Below are positions 1 through 7,357 of a stretch of 9,095 bases of DNA, piece by piece. This DNA is from Desulfobacula sp. (GTDB lineage Bacteria; Desulfobacterota; Desulfobacteria; Desulfobacterales; Desulfobacteraceae), in NCBI GenBank assembly GCA_027858355.1, contig JAQICW010000572.1, positions 1-9,095 of the forward strand, read 5' to 3'. The stretch's first letter is position 1; each line of letters begins with the position of its first letter. The notes beneath the pieces were generated by a model. That model was not told where the DNA came from. It did not search any database and saw nothing but the letters and a program-made list of their open reading frames with translations. The translations under genes and the position numbers were made by a program.

Positions 1-406
1 TGACAATACCCAGGGTTCTTTTGTATGCATTCTGTTTACCATATTTCCGGTAAACCTTTCCGTTGAAGGGAATGTCGGTTAATAAAATCAGATCATTAAG
101 CAAAAAAGACCGCCATTTCAAGGGTTTCGGGAGTTTTTTGAAAATAGATTCTACCTGTCCTACATATTTGTGGGACAGGTCCTTGTCAGCCTCTAAAACA
201 ACAGACCCCCGTTCCTTGCTCCGCCTTATGAAATCTACCTTTGACAGCAATTTGTGGACCCTTTCAAGGGGTGTTTTACCTACCGTCAAGTACCAGGGAG
301 CTTTGCCCATTTCCACATCAATGATTTCAATGGTCGCTTCAGAGGGGTACTCCCTAAAATACCAATATTTGTGGATCCGCCAAGCAAATGGTATTCTGTT
401 TTTGTT
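1..406 (-). CDS. Partial hypothetical protein; 3' end outside the window, N-terminus uncertain
   Basis: I do not recognise this protein. On the minus strand one frame stays open from just after a TAG (407-409) to the window edge, about 135 codons. It gives a well-formed basic, aromatic-rich soluble sequence with WRIHKYWYFREYP near its start, APWYLTVGKTPLERVHKLL in the middle and LLTDIPFNGKVYRKYGKQ near the edge. No signal peptide or membrane segment is visible. The frame has no ATG until 310 (GTG at 316), and neither has a convincing ribosome site. An ATG at 447, preceded by GGGA, opens the neighbouring frame. It reads about 16 codons to an A5 run (minus-strand ACA AAA ACA), where a -1 step would join it smoothly to this frame. 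The gene may therefore be frameshifted, contain a sequencing error, or start internally. It is transcribed divergently from the EamA permease. The coding call rests on the long open frame and plausible composition only. Confidence 0.45.
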
Positions 407-440
407 CTAATCACGGGAGGTCGCGATACTAAGATTTCCC

Positions 441-467
441 TTGTCATTTTATCCCATATCATCTAAT
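441..467 (+). promoter_or_regulatory. Weak candidate sigma70 promoter for the EamA permease
   Basis: TTGTCA (441-446) and TCTAAT (462-467) resemble -35 and -10 boxes, but the spacer is only 15 bp. The site lies in the divergent gap upstream of the permease, which has a clear AGGA ribosome site at 494-497, five bases before its ATG. The promoter call is tentative because of the spacing. Confidence 0.25.
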
Positions 468-502
468 TAGGGCTTTTTTACTTTTAATCAAAAAGGACCA
501 CC

Positions 503-1408
503 ATGCCCTGGACAGGCGAATTAATAGCCATTGGCACTGTATTTTGCTGGACAATCAGTATCCAGTTTTTCGAAGCTGCGTCCAAAAGAGTAGGGGCAAC
601 TGCCGTCAATATTATCAGGCTCACCGTTGCCCTGATCCTTTTCAGCCTTTTTTTATTTTTCAGGCATGGATATATCCTGCCTGTTCAATTTCCTGCCCAT
701 GCCTGGTTTTATCTTTCTCTTTCCGGGGTAATCGGTTTTTTCATAGGAGATATTTTCCTTTTCAAAGCCCTTGTTGAAAATGGACCAAGGGTTACCATGC
801 TGATCTTTAGCCTGTCTGCACCCACAGCGGCTTTAATCGGCTGGTCATTGTTAGACGAAGTGTATGTCCTTCACCAATGGCTGGGCATGTTTGTCACCCT
901 TTTTGGAGTAGGGATTGTCATCCTTGAAAGAAATCAAAAAGCTTCAAAGCTAAGGATTAGAAGTATCTCGTTAAAGGGTGTTCTGTTTGGATTTGGCGCC
1001 ATGTTCGGACAGGCTGTGGGATATATTTTAAGCAAGGCCGGCATGCAGACAGAATCAGGATATCTGGATGCCTTTGCTGCAACCCAGATCCGGGTGATTG
1101 CGGCCTTTATGTGTTTTCTTGTTTTCTTTACCGTCACAGGAAAATGGTGGATAGTTAAAACTGCAGTAAAAGACAAAAAGGCTGTCGTCTTTACAGCCAT
1201 TGGTTCATCCATCGGCCCTTTTTTAGGAGTTTCTCTCTCCCTTCTGGTCCTTCATTATCTTACAACGGGGGTGGCCTCAACATTTCTATCTCTTGTTCCG
1301 GTTTTCATCATCCCTTTTTCAATTTTCCTTCACAAAGAACACGTATCCATCAGGGCAATTGCCGGAGCCGTGACTGCAGTATCTGGAATTTATCTTCTTA
1401 TGATATAA
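503..1408 (+). CDS. EamA-family (drug/metabolite transporter superfamily) permease
   Basis: This is an inner-membrane permease of the DMT superfamily, whose members export or import amino acids, sugars, nucleobases or other small metabolites; the substrate cannot be read from the sequence. The 301 residues, usual for the family, form about ten hydrophobic helices in two EamA repeats: roughly residues 5-141 and 156-300. Helices lie near 5-23, 34-53, 67-87, 93-113, 122-141, 157-175, 189-210, 225-249, 253-275 and 281-300. A basic loop around 143-155 (ERNQKASKLRIR) separates the halves. The first repeat ends in the typical pattern of a conserved E/D-containing segment (LLDEV, 116-120) followed by a glycine-rich helix. 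The second has LSLVPVFIIPFSIFLHKEH, the familiar EamA C-terminal signature. The start is set by AGGA at 494-497. It appears monocistronic, because the next gene has its own promoter. Confidence 0.88.
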   Translation: MPWTGELIAIGTVFCWTISIQFFEAASKRVGATAVNIIRLTVALILFSLFLFFRHGYILPVQFPAHAWFYLSLSGVIGFFIGDIFLFKALVENGPRVTMLIFSLSAPTAALIGWSLLDEVYVLHQWLGMFVTLFGVGIVILERNQKASKLRIRSISLKGVLFGFGAMFGQAVGYILSKAGMQTESGYLDAFAATQIRVIAAFMCFLVFFTVTGKWWIVKTAVKDKKAVVFTAIGSSIGPFLGVSLSLLVLHYLTTGVASTFLSLVPVFIIPFSIFLHKEHVSIRAIAGAVTAVSGIYLLMI

Positions 1409-1443
1409 ATCACTCAAAAGCATATTGGAAATTATTGCCAGGA

Positions 1444-1472
1444 TTGTAATACAAAGGGTTATCTTGTATGAT
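1444..1472 (+). promoter_or_regulatory. Candidate sigma70 promoter of the YgiQ-family gene
   Basis: TTGTAA (1444-1449) and TATGAT (1467-1472) are separated by 17 bp, with 4/6 and 5/6 matches to the consensus boxes. An ATG at 1468 falls inside the -10 box, so it could not be a start on this transcript. That supports the downstream ATG at 1522 as the real start. Confidence 0.45.
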
Positions 1473-1521
1473 ACACCCAAATAAATACTGGATACAATTT
1501 TTAAAAATACAGGTTTTAACC

Positions 1522-3234
1522 ATGTTTCTTCCAACGACAAAAGAAGAGGTAAAAAAACTCAACTGGAGCCAGCTTGATGTAATTCTTGTGACAGGAGATT
1601 CTTATATTGATTCACCGTTTATCGGCATTGCCATCATAGGCAAAGTTCTTGTGGATAAAGGGTTTCGCGTTGGAATCATTGCACAGCCGGACATGGACAG
1701 CAAAACAGATATTTCAAGACTGGGGGAACCAGCTCTTTTCTGGGGGATTACAGGGGGCTGTGTGGATTCCATGGTGACAAATTACACTGCCTTGAAAAAA
1801 AGAAGGAAAAAAGACGATTATACCCCGGGAGGCTATAATACCCGACGTCCTGACAGGGCAGTGATTGCCTATTCCAATCTTGTCAGAAAATATTTCAAAA
1901 ATACCCGCCCCATTGTCCTGGGTGGAATTGAAGCCAGCCTGAGGCGAATCGCCCATTATGATTTCTGGTCAAACAAAATTCGAAGATCCATCCTTTTTGA
2001 TGCAAAAGCCGACTATCTCTTGTTTGGTATGGCCCACAACTCCATTGTAAAATTTGCATATGCTCTAAAAGATAATAAAAATCCAGAGGCTTTGAATGGT
2101 GTTGCCTTTATTTCAAAGGGAAAAAAGGGGATAGAACTGCCCTCTTTTGAAGCCGTGCAAAAAAACAGGGATGACTATATTAAAAGTTTTCACACATTTT
2201 ATGCGAACAATGATCCCATAACCGCCCAAAGACTTTGTCAGAAACACAATGACCGCTATCTGGTGTTAAACCCGCCAGAACCCTATAGTACTACAAAAGA
2301 ACTTGACCATATCCATTCTCTTGGGTTTGAAAGAGACCTTCACCCGTTTTATAAAAAGTTTGGAACCGTCAAAGCCCTGGATACCATACGATTTTCCAGT
2401 CCCACCCATTATGGCTGGTATGGTGAGTGTAATTATTGCGCTATTTCAATTCACCAGGGCCAGACTGTTCGGTTCAGAAGCGAAGATTCCATTATAAATG
2501 AAGCAAAAGCTATTTCCCAACTTAAAAATTTTAAAGGATATATAACTGATCTTGGTGGTCCCACAGCAAATATGTACGGGTTTGAATGTAAAAAAAAACT
2601 AAAGAAAGGCGCATGTCAGGATAAGCGCTGTCTATTTCCCGAACCCTGCAAAAATCTTGTGCCTGATCATTCAAAACAGAGAATGCTGATTCAAAAAATT
2701 GAAAAACTGCCTGGCATTAAAAAAGTCTTTATCAGCTCGGGAATCCGTTATGATCTAATATTAAATGACAAAAAACACGGTCCTGCATACCTTGAAAAAA
2801 TCGTAAAAGACAATGTTTCAGGTCAAATGAAAATAGCGCCGGAACATACCATGCCCCATGTTTTAAACTTAATGGGTAAACAGAATATTGACATGCTCTT
2901 ACAATTTAAAAACAGATTTGATGTATTGAGTAAAAAAGCTGGGAAAAAACAATTTCTAACCTATTATTTAATTGCTGCCCACCCCGGGTGTAATATGAAA
3001 GACATGGATGCTTTAAAACAATTTACCACTCAAAAGCTTAAGATGGCCCCTGAACAGGTTCAAATTTTTACCCCTTCCCCTTCAACCTATTCGACTCTGA
3101 TGTATTATACGGGGTTAGATCCTTTTTCCATGACCCCTATATTTGTTGAAAAAAATCCTGTCAATAAGGAAAAACAAAAAAAAGCTGTTACAAAAAAACC
3201 GCCACACCACGATTATAAGATAAAAAATCCTTAA
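1522..3234 (+). CDS. ygiQ: YgiQ-family radical SAM protein (UPF0313) with altered iron-sulfur motif
   Basis: This is a member of the YgiQ family, predicted cytoplasmic radical SAM enzymes of unknown reaction. The family normally begins MFLPTTKEE, which sets the start at 1522 (570 aa) rather than the in-frame ATG at 1468; a purine-rich AGG lies at 1511-1513. Residues ~1-290 are the radical-SAM N-terminal domain, with GDSYIDSPFIG at 25-35. The radical SAM core follows. It carries IRFS, SEDSIINEA, DLGGPTANMYGFEC, a second cysteine cluster C356-x8-C365-x4-C370-x5-C376 with the same spacing as I recall for E. coli YgiQ, and KIAPEHT. The C-terminal domain found in the ~740-aa E. coli protein is cut to a short lysine-rich tail. 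Odd: the CX3CX2C motif reads W299-x3-C303-x2-C306, so the first [4Fe-4S] ligand is Trp (codon TGG at 2416-2418). All other motifs look intact. The family assignment is firm; activity is doubtful. Confidence 0.93.
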   Translation: MFLPTTKEEVKKLNWSQLDVILVTGDSYIDSPFIGIAIIGKVLVDKGFRVGIIAQPDMDSKTDISRLGEPALFWGITGGCVDSMVTNYTALKKRRKKDDYTPGGYNTRRPDRAVIAYSNLVRKYFKNTRPIVLGGIEASLRRIAHYDFWSNKIRRSILFDAKADYLLFGMAHNSIVKFAYALKDNKNPEALNGVAFISKGKKGIELPSFEAVQKNRDDYIKSFHTFYANNDPITAQRLCQKHNDRYLVLNPPEPYSTTKELDHIHSLGFERDLHPFYKKFGTVKALDTIRFSSPTHYGWYGECNYCAISIHQGQTVRFRSEDSIINEAKAISQLKNFKGYITDLGGPTANMYGFECKKKLKKGACQDKRCLFPEPCKNLVPDHSKQRMLIQKIEKLPGIKKVFISSGIRYDLILNDKKHGPAYLEKIVKDNVSGQMKIAPEHTMPHVLNLMGKQNIDMLLQFKNRFDVLSKKAGKKQFLTYYLIAAHPGCNMKDMDALKQFTTQKLKMAPEQVQIFTPSPSTYSTLMYYTGLDPFSMTPIFVEKNPVNKEKQKKAVTKKPPHHDYKIKNP

Positions 3235-3302
3235 GATATTTGCTTATCAAAATCAATAATCAAAATGATGTAAGTGATTTAAAAATTTATTGACAAATAC
3301 TT

Positions 3303-3331
3303 TTGAATGGTTTAACCATTGACATTATAAA
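3303..3331 (+). promoter_or_regulatory. Sigma70-type promoter of the flavoenzyme operon
   Basis: TTGAAT (3303-3308) and TATAAA (3326-3331) are separated by exactly 17 bp, about 50 bp upstream of the first gene of the operon. The -10 box matches the consensus at 5/6 positions and the -35 box at 4/6. Two further TTGACA hexamers (3290-3295 and 3319-3324) lie nearby, but neither has a good -10 box at proper spacing. A perfect operator-like palindrome overlaps the -35 box and fills the spacer, a classic repression layout. The 146-bp gap holds no gene. Confidence 0.6.
3306..3320 (+). promoter_or_regulatory. Predicted operator for the FadR/GntR-type regulator
   Basis: AATGGTTTAACCATT is a perfect inverted repeat of 7-bp arms around one central base. 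Its core TGGTTTAACCA (3308-3318) matches the TNGTNNNACNA consensus known for the FadR subfamily of GntR regulators. It sits between the -35 and -10 boxes of the operon whose third gene encodes such a regulator. Autoregulated repression of the whole operon is the inference. No second copy was seen in the other intergenic gaps. Confidence 0.65.
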
Positions 3332-3380
3332 ATAGTATAAGAATTTTCTTAATATTCTTTTTGAATAACAGGATATAAAT

Positions 3381-5453
3381 ATGACAAATAATAGAATCAA
3401 AGCCCACCCGATTTTAGATATTCCCAAAAAAGAGACTGTCTCTTTTTATTGGGACAAATCAAAACTTGTGGCAATAAAAGATGAGATGATCTCATCCGCA
3501 CTTTTTGCAAACAACATCAAAATATTCGGCCAGCACCATAAAGACGGTTCTGCCCAGGGAATTTTTTGTGCCAATGGCCAATGTGAAAAATGCACGGTCA
3601 TTGCCAATGGCATACCCGTAAAAGCCTGTATGACCCCTGTGAAAGAAAACATGCTTGTACAAAGTGTTAAAGGCCTGCCAAAACTTCCTGACGTGGATGA
3701 AAACCCTGAAATCAGCAATATTGAACATATAGCCATTGATGTGCTTATCATTGGCGGCGGGCCTGCAGGATTGTCAGCATCCATTCAATTGGAAGAACAT
3801 AAGATCAACACCATTCTTGTGGATGATAAAAATGAGCTTGGCGGAAAGCTTGTTCTCCAGACCCATAAATTTTTTGGTTCCCAAAAAGACTCCCACGCCG
3901 GCATGCGCGGCATGGACATCGGTCGCATGCTGGCCCAAAAGGTTGAAGCCGGCTCCCATATTAAGGTATGGAAAAACAGTACTGCGCTTTATGTATTTGA
4001 TGACAAGCGAGTGGGAATACTCAAAGACGGGGTCTATAAAATTGTCACCCCAAAAGTAATTTTAAATGCTGCCGGGGCCAGGGAAAAATTCTTAAGATTC
4101 AAAGGCAATTCATTGTCCGGGGTATATGGTGCTGGAGCCTTCCAGACCCTTGTGAACCGGGATCTTGTCAAACCCACGGAACGACTCTTTATCATCGGAG
4201 GCGGTAACGTGGGTATTATTGCAGGGTACCATGCATTACAGGCCGGCATAAATGTCGTGGGCCTTGCAGAAGCCCTTCCCCAATGCGGGGGATACAAAGT
4301 TCATGAAGACAAGCTCAAACGGCTTGGTGTTCCCATATACACTTCCCATTCCATTGTATCGGCCAATGGAAAAGAATCCGTCTCTTCCATAACCATTGCC
4401 GGAATCGACAAAACCTTTAAGGTCATTGAGGGTACGGAACAAACCTTTGAGTGTGACACTATCTTGATTGCCGTGGGTCTTGAATCTGTTTCTGAATTCA
4501 CACAGGAAGCTGAATCTGCTGGTATCAAGGTATTTGCGGCAGGGGATGCTTCTGAAATTGCCGAAGCCTCTTCCGCCATGTTCAATGGTAAAATTGCAGG
4601 CGTAAAAGTCGTTCAGCACTTCATTCCTGATGCAAAAAAAATCCCTGAGTCCTGGTATGAAAAGGCAGGAATTTTAAAATCCCATCCAGGACCTGTTCAG
4701 GAGATTTATGCCCTTGCTGACGAACAAGGAATCTTCCCTGTGATTCACTGCAAGCAGGAAATCCCCTGCAACCCCTGCAGCACGGTTTGTGCAGAAGGCT
4801 CCATCCAGATGCAGGGAGATCCCATTAAAGGCCTGCCCAAATTTAAAGGCGAGTGCAAAGGATGCATGAAATGCCTTACCATCTGCCCGGGCCTTGCCAT
4901 TACTCTTGTGGATTACAGAAAAGACAAGGACAACCCCGTGGTTTTTCTCCCCTATGAAGTTTCAAATATTGAAGTTAAAAAAAATGATGAGATAGCCCTG
5001 GTGGATGTGGATGGCAAATCCCTGGGAACCTATAAGGCCCTTGGCGCAAGGGCAACAAAAGACAGCGACCGCACCCAGATTGTAAGGGTCAGGGTGCCAA
5101 AAAAGATTGCCAGAAAAGTGGTGGCCTTTACCATCCAGAAAAAAGAAATTACGGAAAAACTAACCCAAAAAATCCCCCATGATCATATCCGGGACGATGA
5201 GGTGGTCTGCCTTTGCGAACGAGTTACAGCAGGCGAGATCAGGGAACTTGTTAAAAAAGGCATTACAGATATGAATCAGATCAAGGCCATTTCAAGGGCC
5301 GGCATGGGACCCTGTGGGTATAAAACCTGTGAAAACCTTATGAACCAGATTTTCTGGGCAGAAAAAACCGCCCGGGAAGATATAGCCAAAAATGTTCGCC
5401 GACCCCTTTTTGTTGAAGTTCCCCTGGGCAAATTTGCCAATGGAGGTCAATAA
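3381..5453 (+). CDS. Multi-domain FAD/Fe-S oxidoreductase, large subunit of an amino-acid-type dehydrogenase (HcnA-HcnB/PdhA-like fusion)
   Basis: This is predicted to be the electron-transfer subunit of a cytoplasmic dehydrogenase related to hydrogen-cyanide synthase, heterotetrameric sarcosine oxidase and archaeal dye-linked proline dehydrogenase. Domains in order are:
- residues ~15-90: an Fer2-type [2Fe-2S] domain with C63-x4-C68-x2-C71-x11-C83;
- ~118-415: a two-dinucleotide fold with FAD motif GGGPAG (125-130), second Rossmann motif GGGNVG (273-278) and the FAD-contacting AAGDA (386-390);
- ~455-510: two 4Fe-4S-type clusters, C457-x5-C463-x2-C466-x3-C470 and C492-x2-C495-x2-C498-x3-C502-P;
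- ~525-590: a beta-rich linker;
- ~605-660: a BFD-like [2Fe-2S] domain, C610-x-C612-x32-C645-x4-C650.
AGGA at 3370-3373 supports the start. The stop overlaps the next ATG (TAATG), implying translational coupling and a stoichiometric complex with the DAO-fold partner. At 690 aa it joins modules that other organisms place on separate subunits. The class is secure; the substrate and electron acceptor are unknown. Confidence 0.9.
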   Translation: MTNNRIKAHPILDIPKKETVSFYWDKSKLVAIKDEMISSALFANNIKIFGQHHKDGSAQGIFCANGQCEKCTVIANGIPVKACMTPVKENMLVQSVKGLPKLPDVDENPEISNIEHIAIDVLIIGGGPAGLSASIQLEEHKINTILVDDKNELGGKLVLQTHKFFGSQKDSHAGMRGMDIGRMLAQKVEAGSHIKVWKNSTALYVFDDKRVGILKDGVYKIVTPKVILNAAGAREKFLRFKGNSLSGVYGAGAFQTLVNRDLVKPTERLFIIGGGNVGIIAGYHALQAGINVVGLAEALPQCGGYKVHEDKLKRLGVPIYTSHSIVSANGKESVSSITIAGIDKTFKVIEGTEQTFECDTILIAVGLESVSEFTQEAESAGIKVFAAGDASEIAEASSAMFNGKIAGVKVVQHFIPDAKKIPESWYEKAGILKSHPGPVQEIYALADEQGIFPVIHCKQEIPCNPCSTVCAEGSIQMQGDPIKGLPKFKGECKGCMKCLTICPGLAITLVDYRKDKDNPVVFLPYEVSNIEVKKNDEIALVDVDGKSLGTYKALGARATKDSDRTQIVRVRVPKKIARKVVAFTIQKKEITEKLTQKIPHDHIRDDEVVCLCERVTAGEIRELVKKGITDMNQIKAISRAGMGPCGYKTCENLMNQIFWAEKTAREDIAKNVRRPLFVEVPLGKFANGGQ

Positions 5454-6619
5454 TGAAAAATTATGATGTCATCATTATCGGTGCAGGCTCTGTTGGCGTT
5501 CCTGCAGCCTTGTCCCTGTCCCAAAATAAGGTTAAGGTTCTTGTCATTGATGCGCTGCCATCGCCAGGTCAAGGCCAGAACAAAAAAGCCATCGGCGGCA
5601 TCAGAGCCACCCATTCTGATAAAGGTAAAATTTTAACCTGCCAAAGAAGTATTGAAATCTTTTCCACCTGGGAAAAAATCCATGGTGATAATATCGGCTG
5701 GATTCAAAATGGATACAGTTTTCCTGCCTATACAGATGAAGATGCTAAAAAGTTAAAGGATTTAATGAAAATCCAGAAATCTTTTAACCTGGATATTGAC
5801 TGGCTCACACCAGAAGAATATCTTAAAATAGTTCCCGGCATTAACAAAAAAAACCTGAAAGGAGCCACCTATTCGCCCAAAGACGGCAGTGCCTCACCCT
5901 TGCTTGCCATTAATGCCTTTTATTTTAAAAGTCTTGAATATGGTGCACAATATAAATTCAAAGAAAAAGTTTTAGCCATCTCTATTTTAAATGATAAAGA
6001 AATAAAAATTAAAACGGACAAAGGTGAATACACGGCTGCAAAGGTTATCAATGCCGCAGGAAATTATGCCCGTCAGATGGGCCAGTTGATCGGCCTTGAT
6101 TTTCCCGTGGAACCGGACAGCCATGAAGGTGCCATAACAGAACCGGTTCAAAGGTTTTTCGGTCCCATGATCGTTGATTTAAGACCTTCTCAGGACCCGG
6201 CCACAGAAGATTCAGCCAATTTTTATTTTTATCAGAATAATGAAGGTCAGGTGATTTTCTGCCTGACACCCAGGCATCTGATGAAAGGGACAGCCAGTGA
6301 AGCTACATCAGTATTCCTGCCCCAGGTGGCAAAACGAATGGTAGCTCTTTTTCCAAAACTTGCCAACCTTAAGGTCAGGCGAACCTGGCGGGGACAATAC
6401 CCAATGACACCTGATGGATTCCCCATTGTCGGAGAAACAAAAGAGTTTCCTAATTTTATTAATGCCATTGGAATGTGCGGCCAGGGCTATATGTTAGGCC
6501 CAGGGCTTGGAGAATTATTAAGCAGAATTGTAACTTGCCAGCTAACCCAGGATGATATAGATGTTTTAAAACATTTTAATTTATATAGAGATTTTTCCGG
6601 AATAGAACAATTTAAATAG
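5453..6619 (+). CDS. DAO-family FAD-dependent amine/imino-acid dehydrogenase, catalytic subunit
   Basis: This is the probable substrate-oxidising subunit, with a D-amino-acid oxidase fold as in HcnC, sarcosine oxidase beta and proline dehydrogenase beta subunits. It should remove hydride from a C-N bond of a small amino or N-methylamino acid and pass electrons to the upstream-encoded partner. The N-terminus has the FAD Rossmann motif G10-A-G12-S-V-G15, ending in acidic D33 for ribose binding. Then come the KKAIGGIRATHS segment, which matches the usual FAD-contact G-G-x-R region, INAAGNYA, and the C-terminal signature RTWRGQYPMTPDGFPIVGE followed by GMCGQGYMLGPGLGELL. The 388 residues match the family. 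There is no signal peptide or twin-arginine motif, so it is cytoplasmic. A strong GGAGGT (5442-5447) lies in the end of the preceding gene and the start codon overlaps its stop by one base. Sarcosine, proline, an opine or a betaine breakdown product are all possible substrates; the sequence does not choose. Confidence 0.9.
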   Translation: MKNYDVIIIGAGSVGVPAALSLSQNKVKVLVIDALPSPGQGQNKKAIGGIRATHSDKGKILTCQRSIEIFSTWEKIHGDNIGWIQNGYSFPAYTDEDAKKLKDLMKIQKSFNLDIDWLTPEEYLKIVPGINKKNLKGATYSPKDGSASPLLAINAFYFKSLEYGAQYKFKEKVLAISILNDKEIKIKTDKGEYTAAKVINAAGNYARQMGQLIGLDFPVEPDSHEGAITEPVQRFFGPMIVDLRPSQDPATEDSANFYFYQNNEGQVIFCLTPRHLMKGTASEATSVFLPQVAKRMVALFPKLANLKVRRTWRGQYPMTPDGFPIVGETKEFPNFINAIGMCGQGYMLGPGLGELLSRIVTCQLTQDDIDVLKHFNLYRDFSGIEQFK

Positions 6620-6640
6620 ACGTCCCTTAAGGACCTAATA

Positions 6641-7357
6641 ATGTTTAAAAAAGCCAAGCAAAACCGAGTATTCCAGGATGTGGTTGAACAGATACAGGGT
6701 GCCATTCTTAATGGCAAGCTTATGCCCGGCGCCAAACTTCCGCCGGAACGGGAATTAAAAGACATGTTCAACACCAGCCGGGGAACCTTAAGGGAAGCCT
6801 TAAGAGTGCTTGAACAAAAAGGACTCATTGAAATCAAACTGGGGGTCTCCGGCGGGGCCATAGTCAAACTTATCGATACCGAGCCAATTATTGAGTCCCT
6901 GGCCCTTTTAATCCGTTCAGGAGGTGTCTCTCTTGAACATCTTGCAGAATTTCGAATCAAAATCGAGGGCAGCATAGTAGAACTGGCTGCCTTACGAGCC
7001 ACAAAAAAAGATATCACTCAACTGGAAAAGCTGTTTAATCAGGCAAAAGCCTATTATGAAAACAATGACTGGGAAAATTTTCTAAAGTCTGATGAAAAAA
7101 TGCACACCTATATTGGTATCATGACCCGGAACCCCGTGTTCCAGTTTGTGCAGAAAAGTATCCATGACAATATTCATCCGTATTATGCTGAATACCTTCC
7201 CATGAACAAGGAAAGAACCCTTGAAAACCTCACAGACTTTGAAAAGATCATTGATGCCATGAAAATCAATGATGCAAAAACAGCTTCTGCCATTATCATG
7301 GATCACGTCAAGCGGTTCAGTGACAAAATGCAGGCAAAAATAAACAGTGATTCCTAA
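6641..7357 (+). CDS. GntR-family transcriptional regulator, FadR subfamily (FCD domain)
   Basis: This is a dimeric DNA-binding repressor or activator, probably responding to a carboxylic or amino acid. Residues ~8-75 form the GntR winged helix-turn-helix: LPPERELKDMFNTSRGTLREAL contains the recognition helix with R47 and R51, followed by the wing (KLGVSGGAIV). Residues ~85-230 form the all-helical FCD ligand domain. Of the usual metal-site residues, D151 and H155 (DEKMH) and H222 (DHV) are present. The position normally His in an E-H-x-x-I motif appears to be Phe200 (DFEKI), so metal coordination may be altered. At 238 aa it is normal length. It begins 21 bp after the dehydrogenase gene, with AAGGA at 6629-6633, and so is the last gene of the operon. 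The perfect TNGTNNNACNA palindrome in the operon promoter is its likely binding site, implying autoregulation. The ligand is presumably the enzyme's substrate or product (inference). Confidence 0.92.
   Translation: MFKKAKQNRVFQDVVEQIQGAILNGKLMPGAKLPPERELKDMFNTSRGTLREALRVLEQKGLIEIKLGVSGGAIVKLIDTEPIIESLALLIRSGGVSLEHLAEFRIKIEGSIVELAALRATKKDITQLEKLFNQAKAYYENNDWENFLKSDEKMHTYIGIMTRNPVFQFVQKSIHDNIHPYYAEYLPMNKERTLENLTDFEKIIDAMKINDAKTASAIIMDHVKRFSDKMQAKINSDS

Noticed and set aside
63..410. Plus-strand open frame of 115 codons overlapping the left-edge minus-strand gene
   Set aside because: Its translation has low-complexity, shadow-like composition, there is no ribosome site, and the minus-strand frame over the same bases looks more protein-like.
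463..485. CTAATTAG palindrome followed by T-rich sequence as a terminator
   Set aside because: The palindrome has no loop and only AT pairs in the core, and it lies upstream of the permease start where no plus-strand gene ends.
3290..3324. Two TTGACA hexamers as -35 boxes upstream of the flavoenzyme operon
   Set aside because: Neither has a reasonable -10 box at 16-18 bp; the TTGAAT/TATAAA pair with a 17-bp spacer is better.
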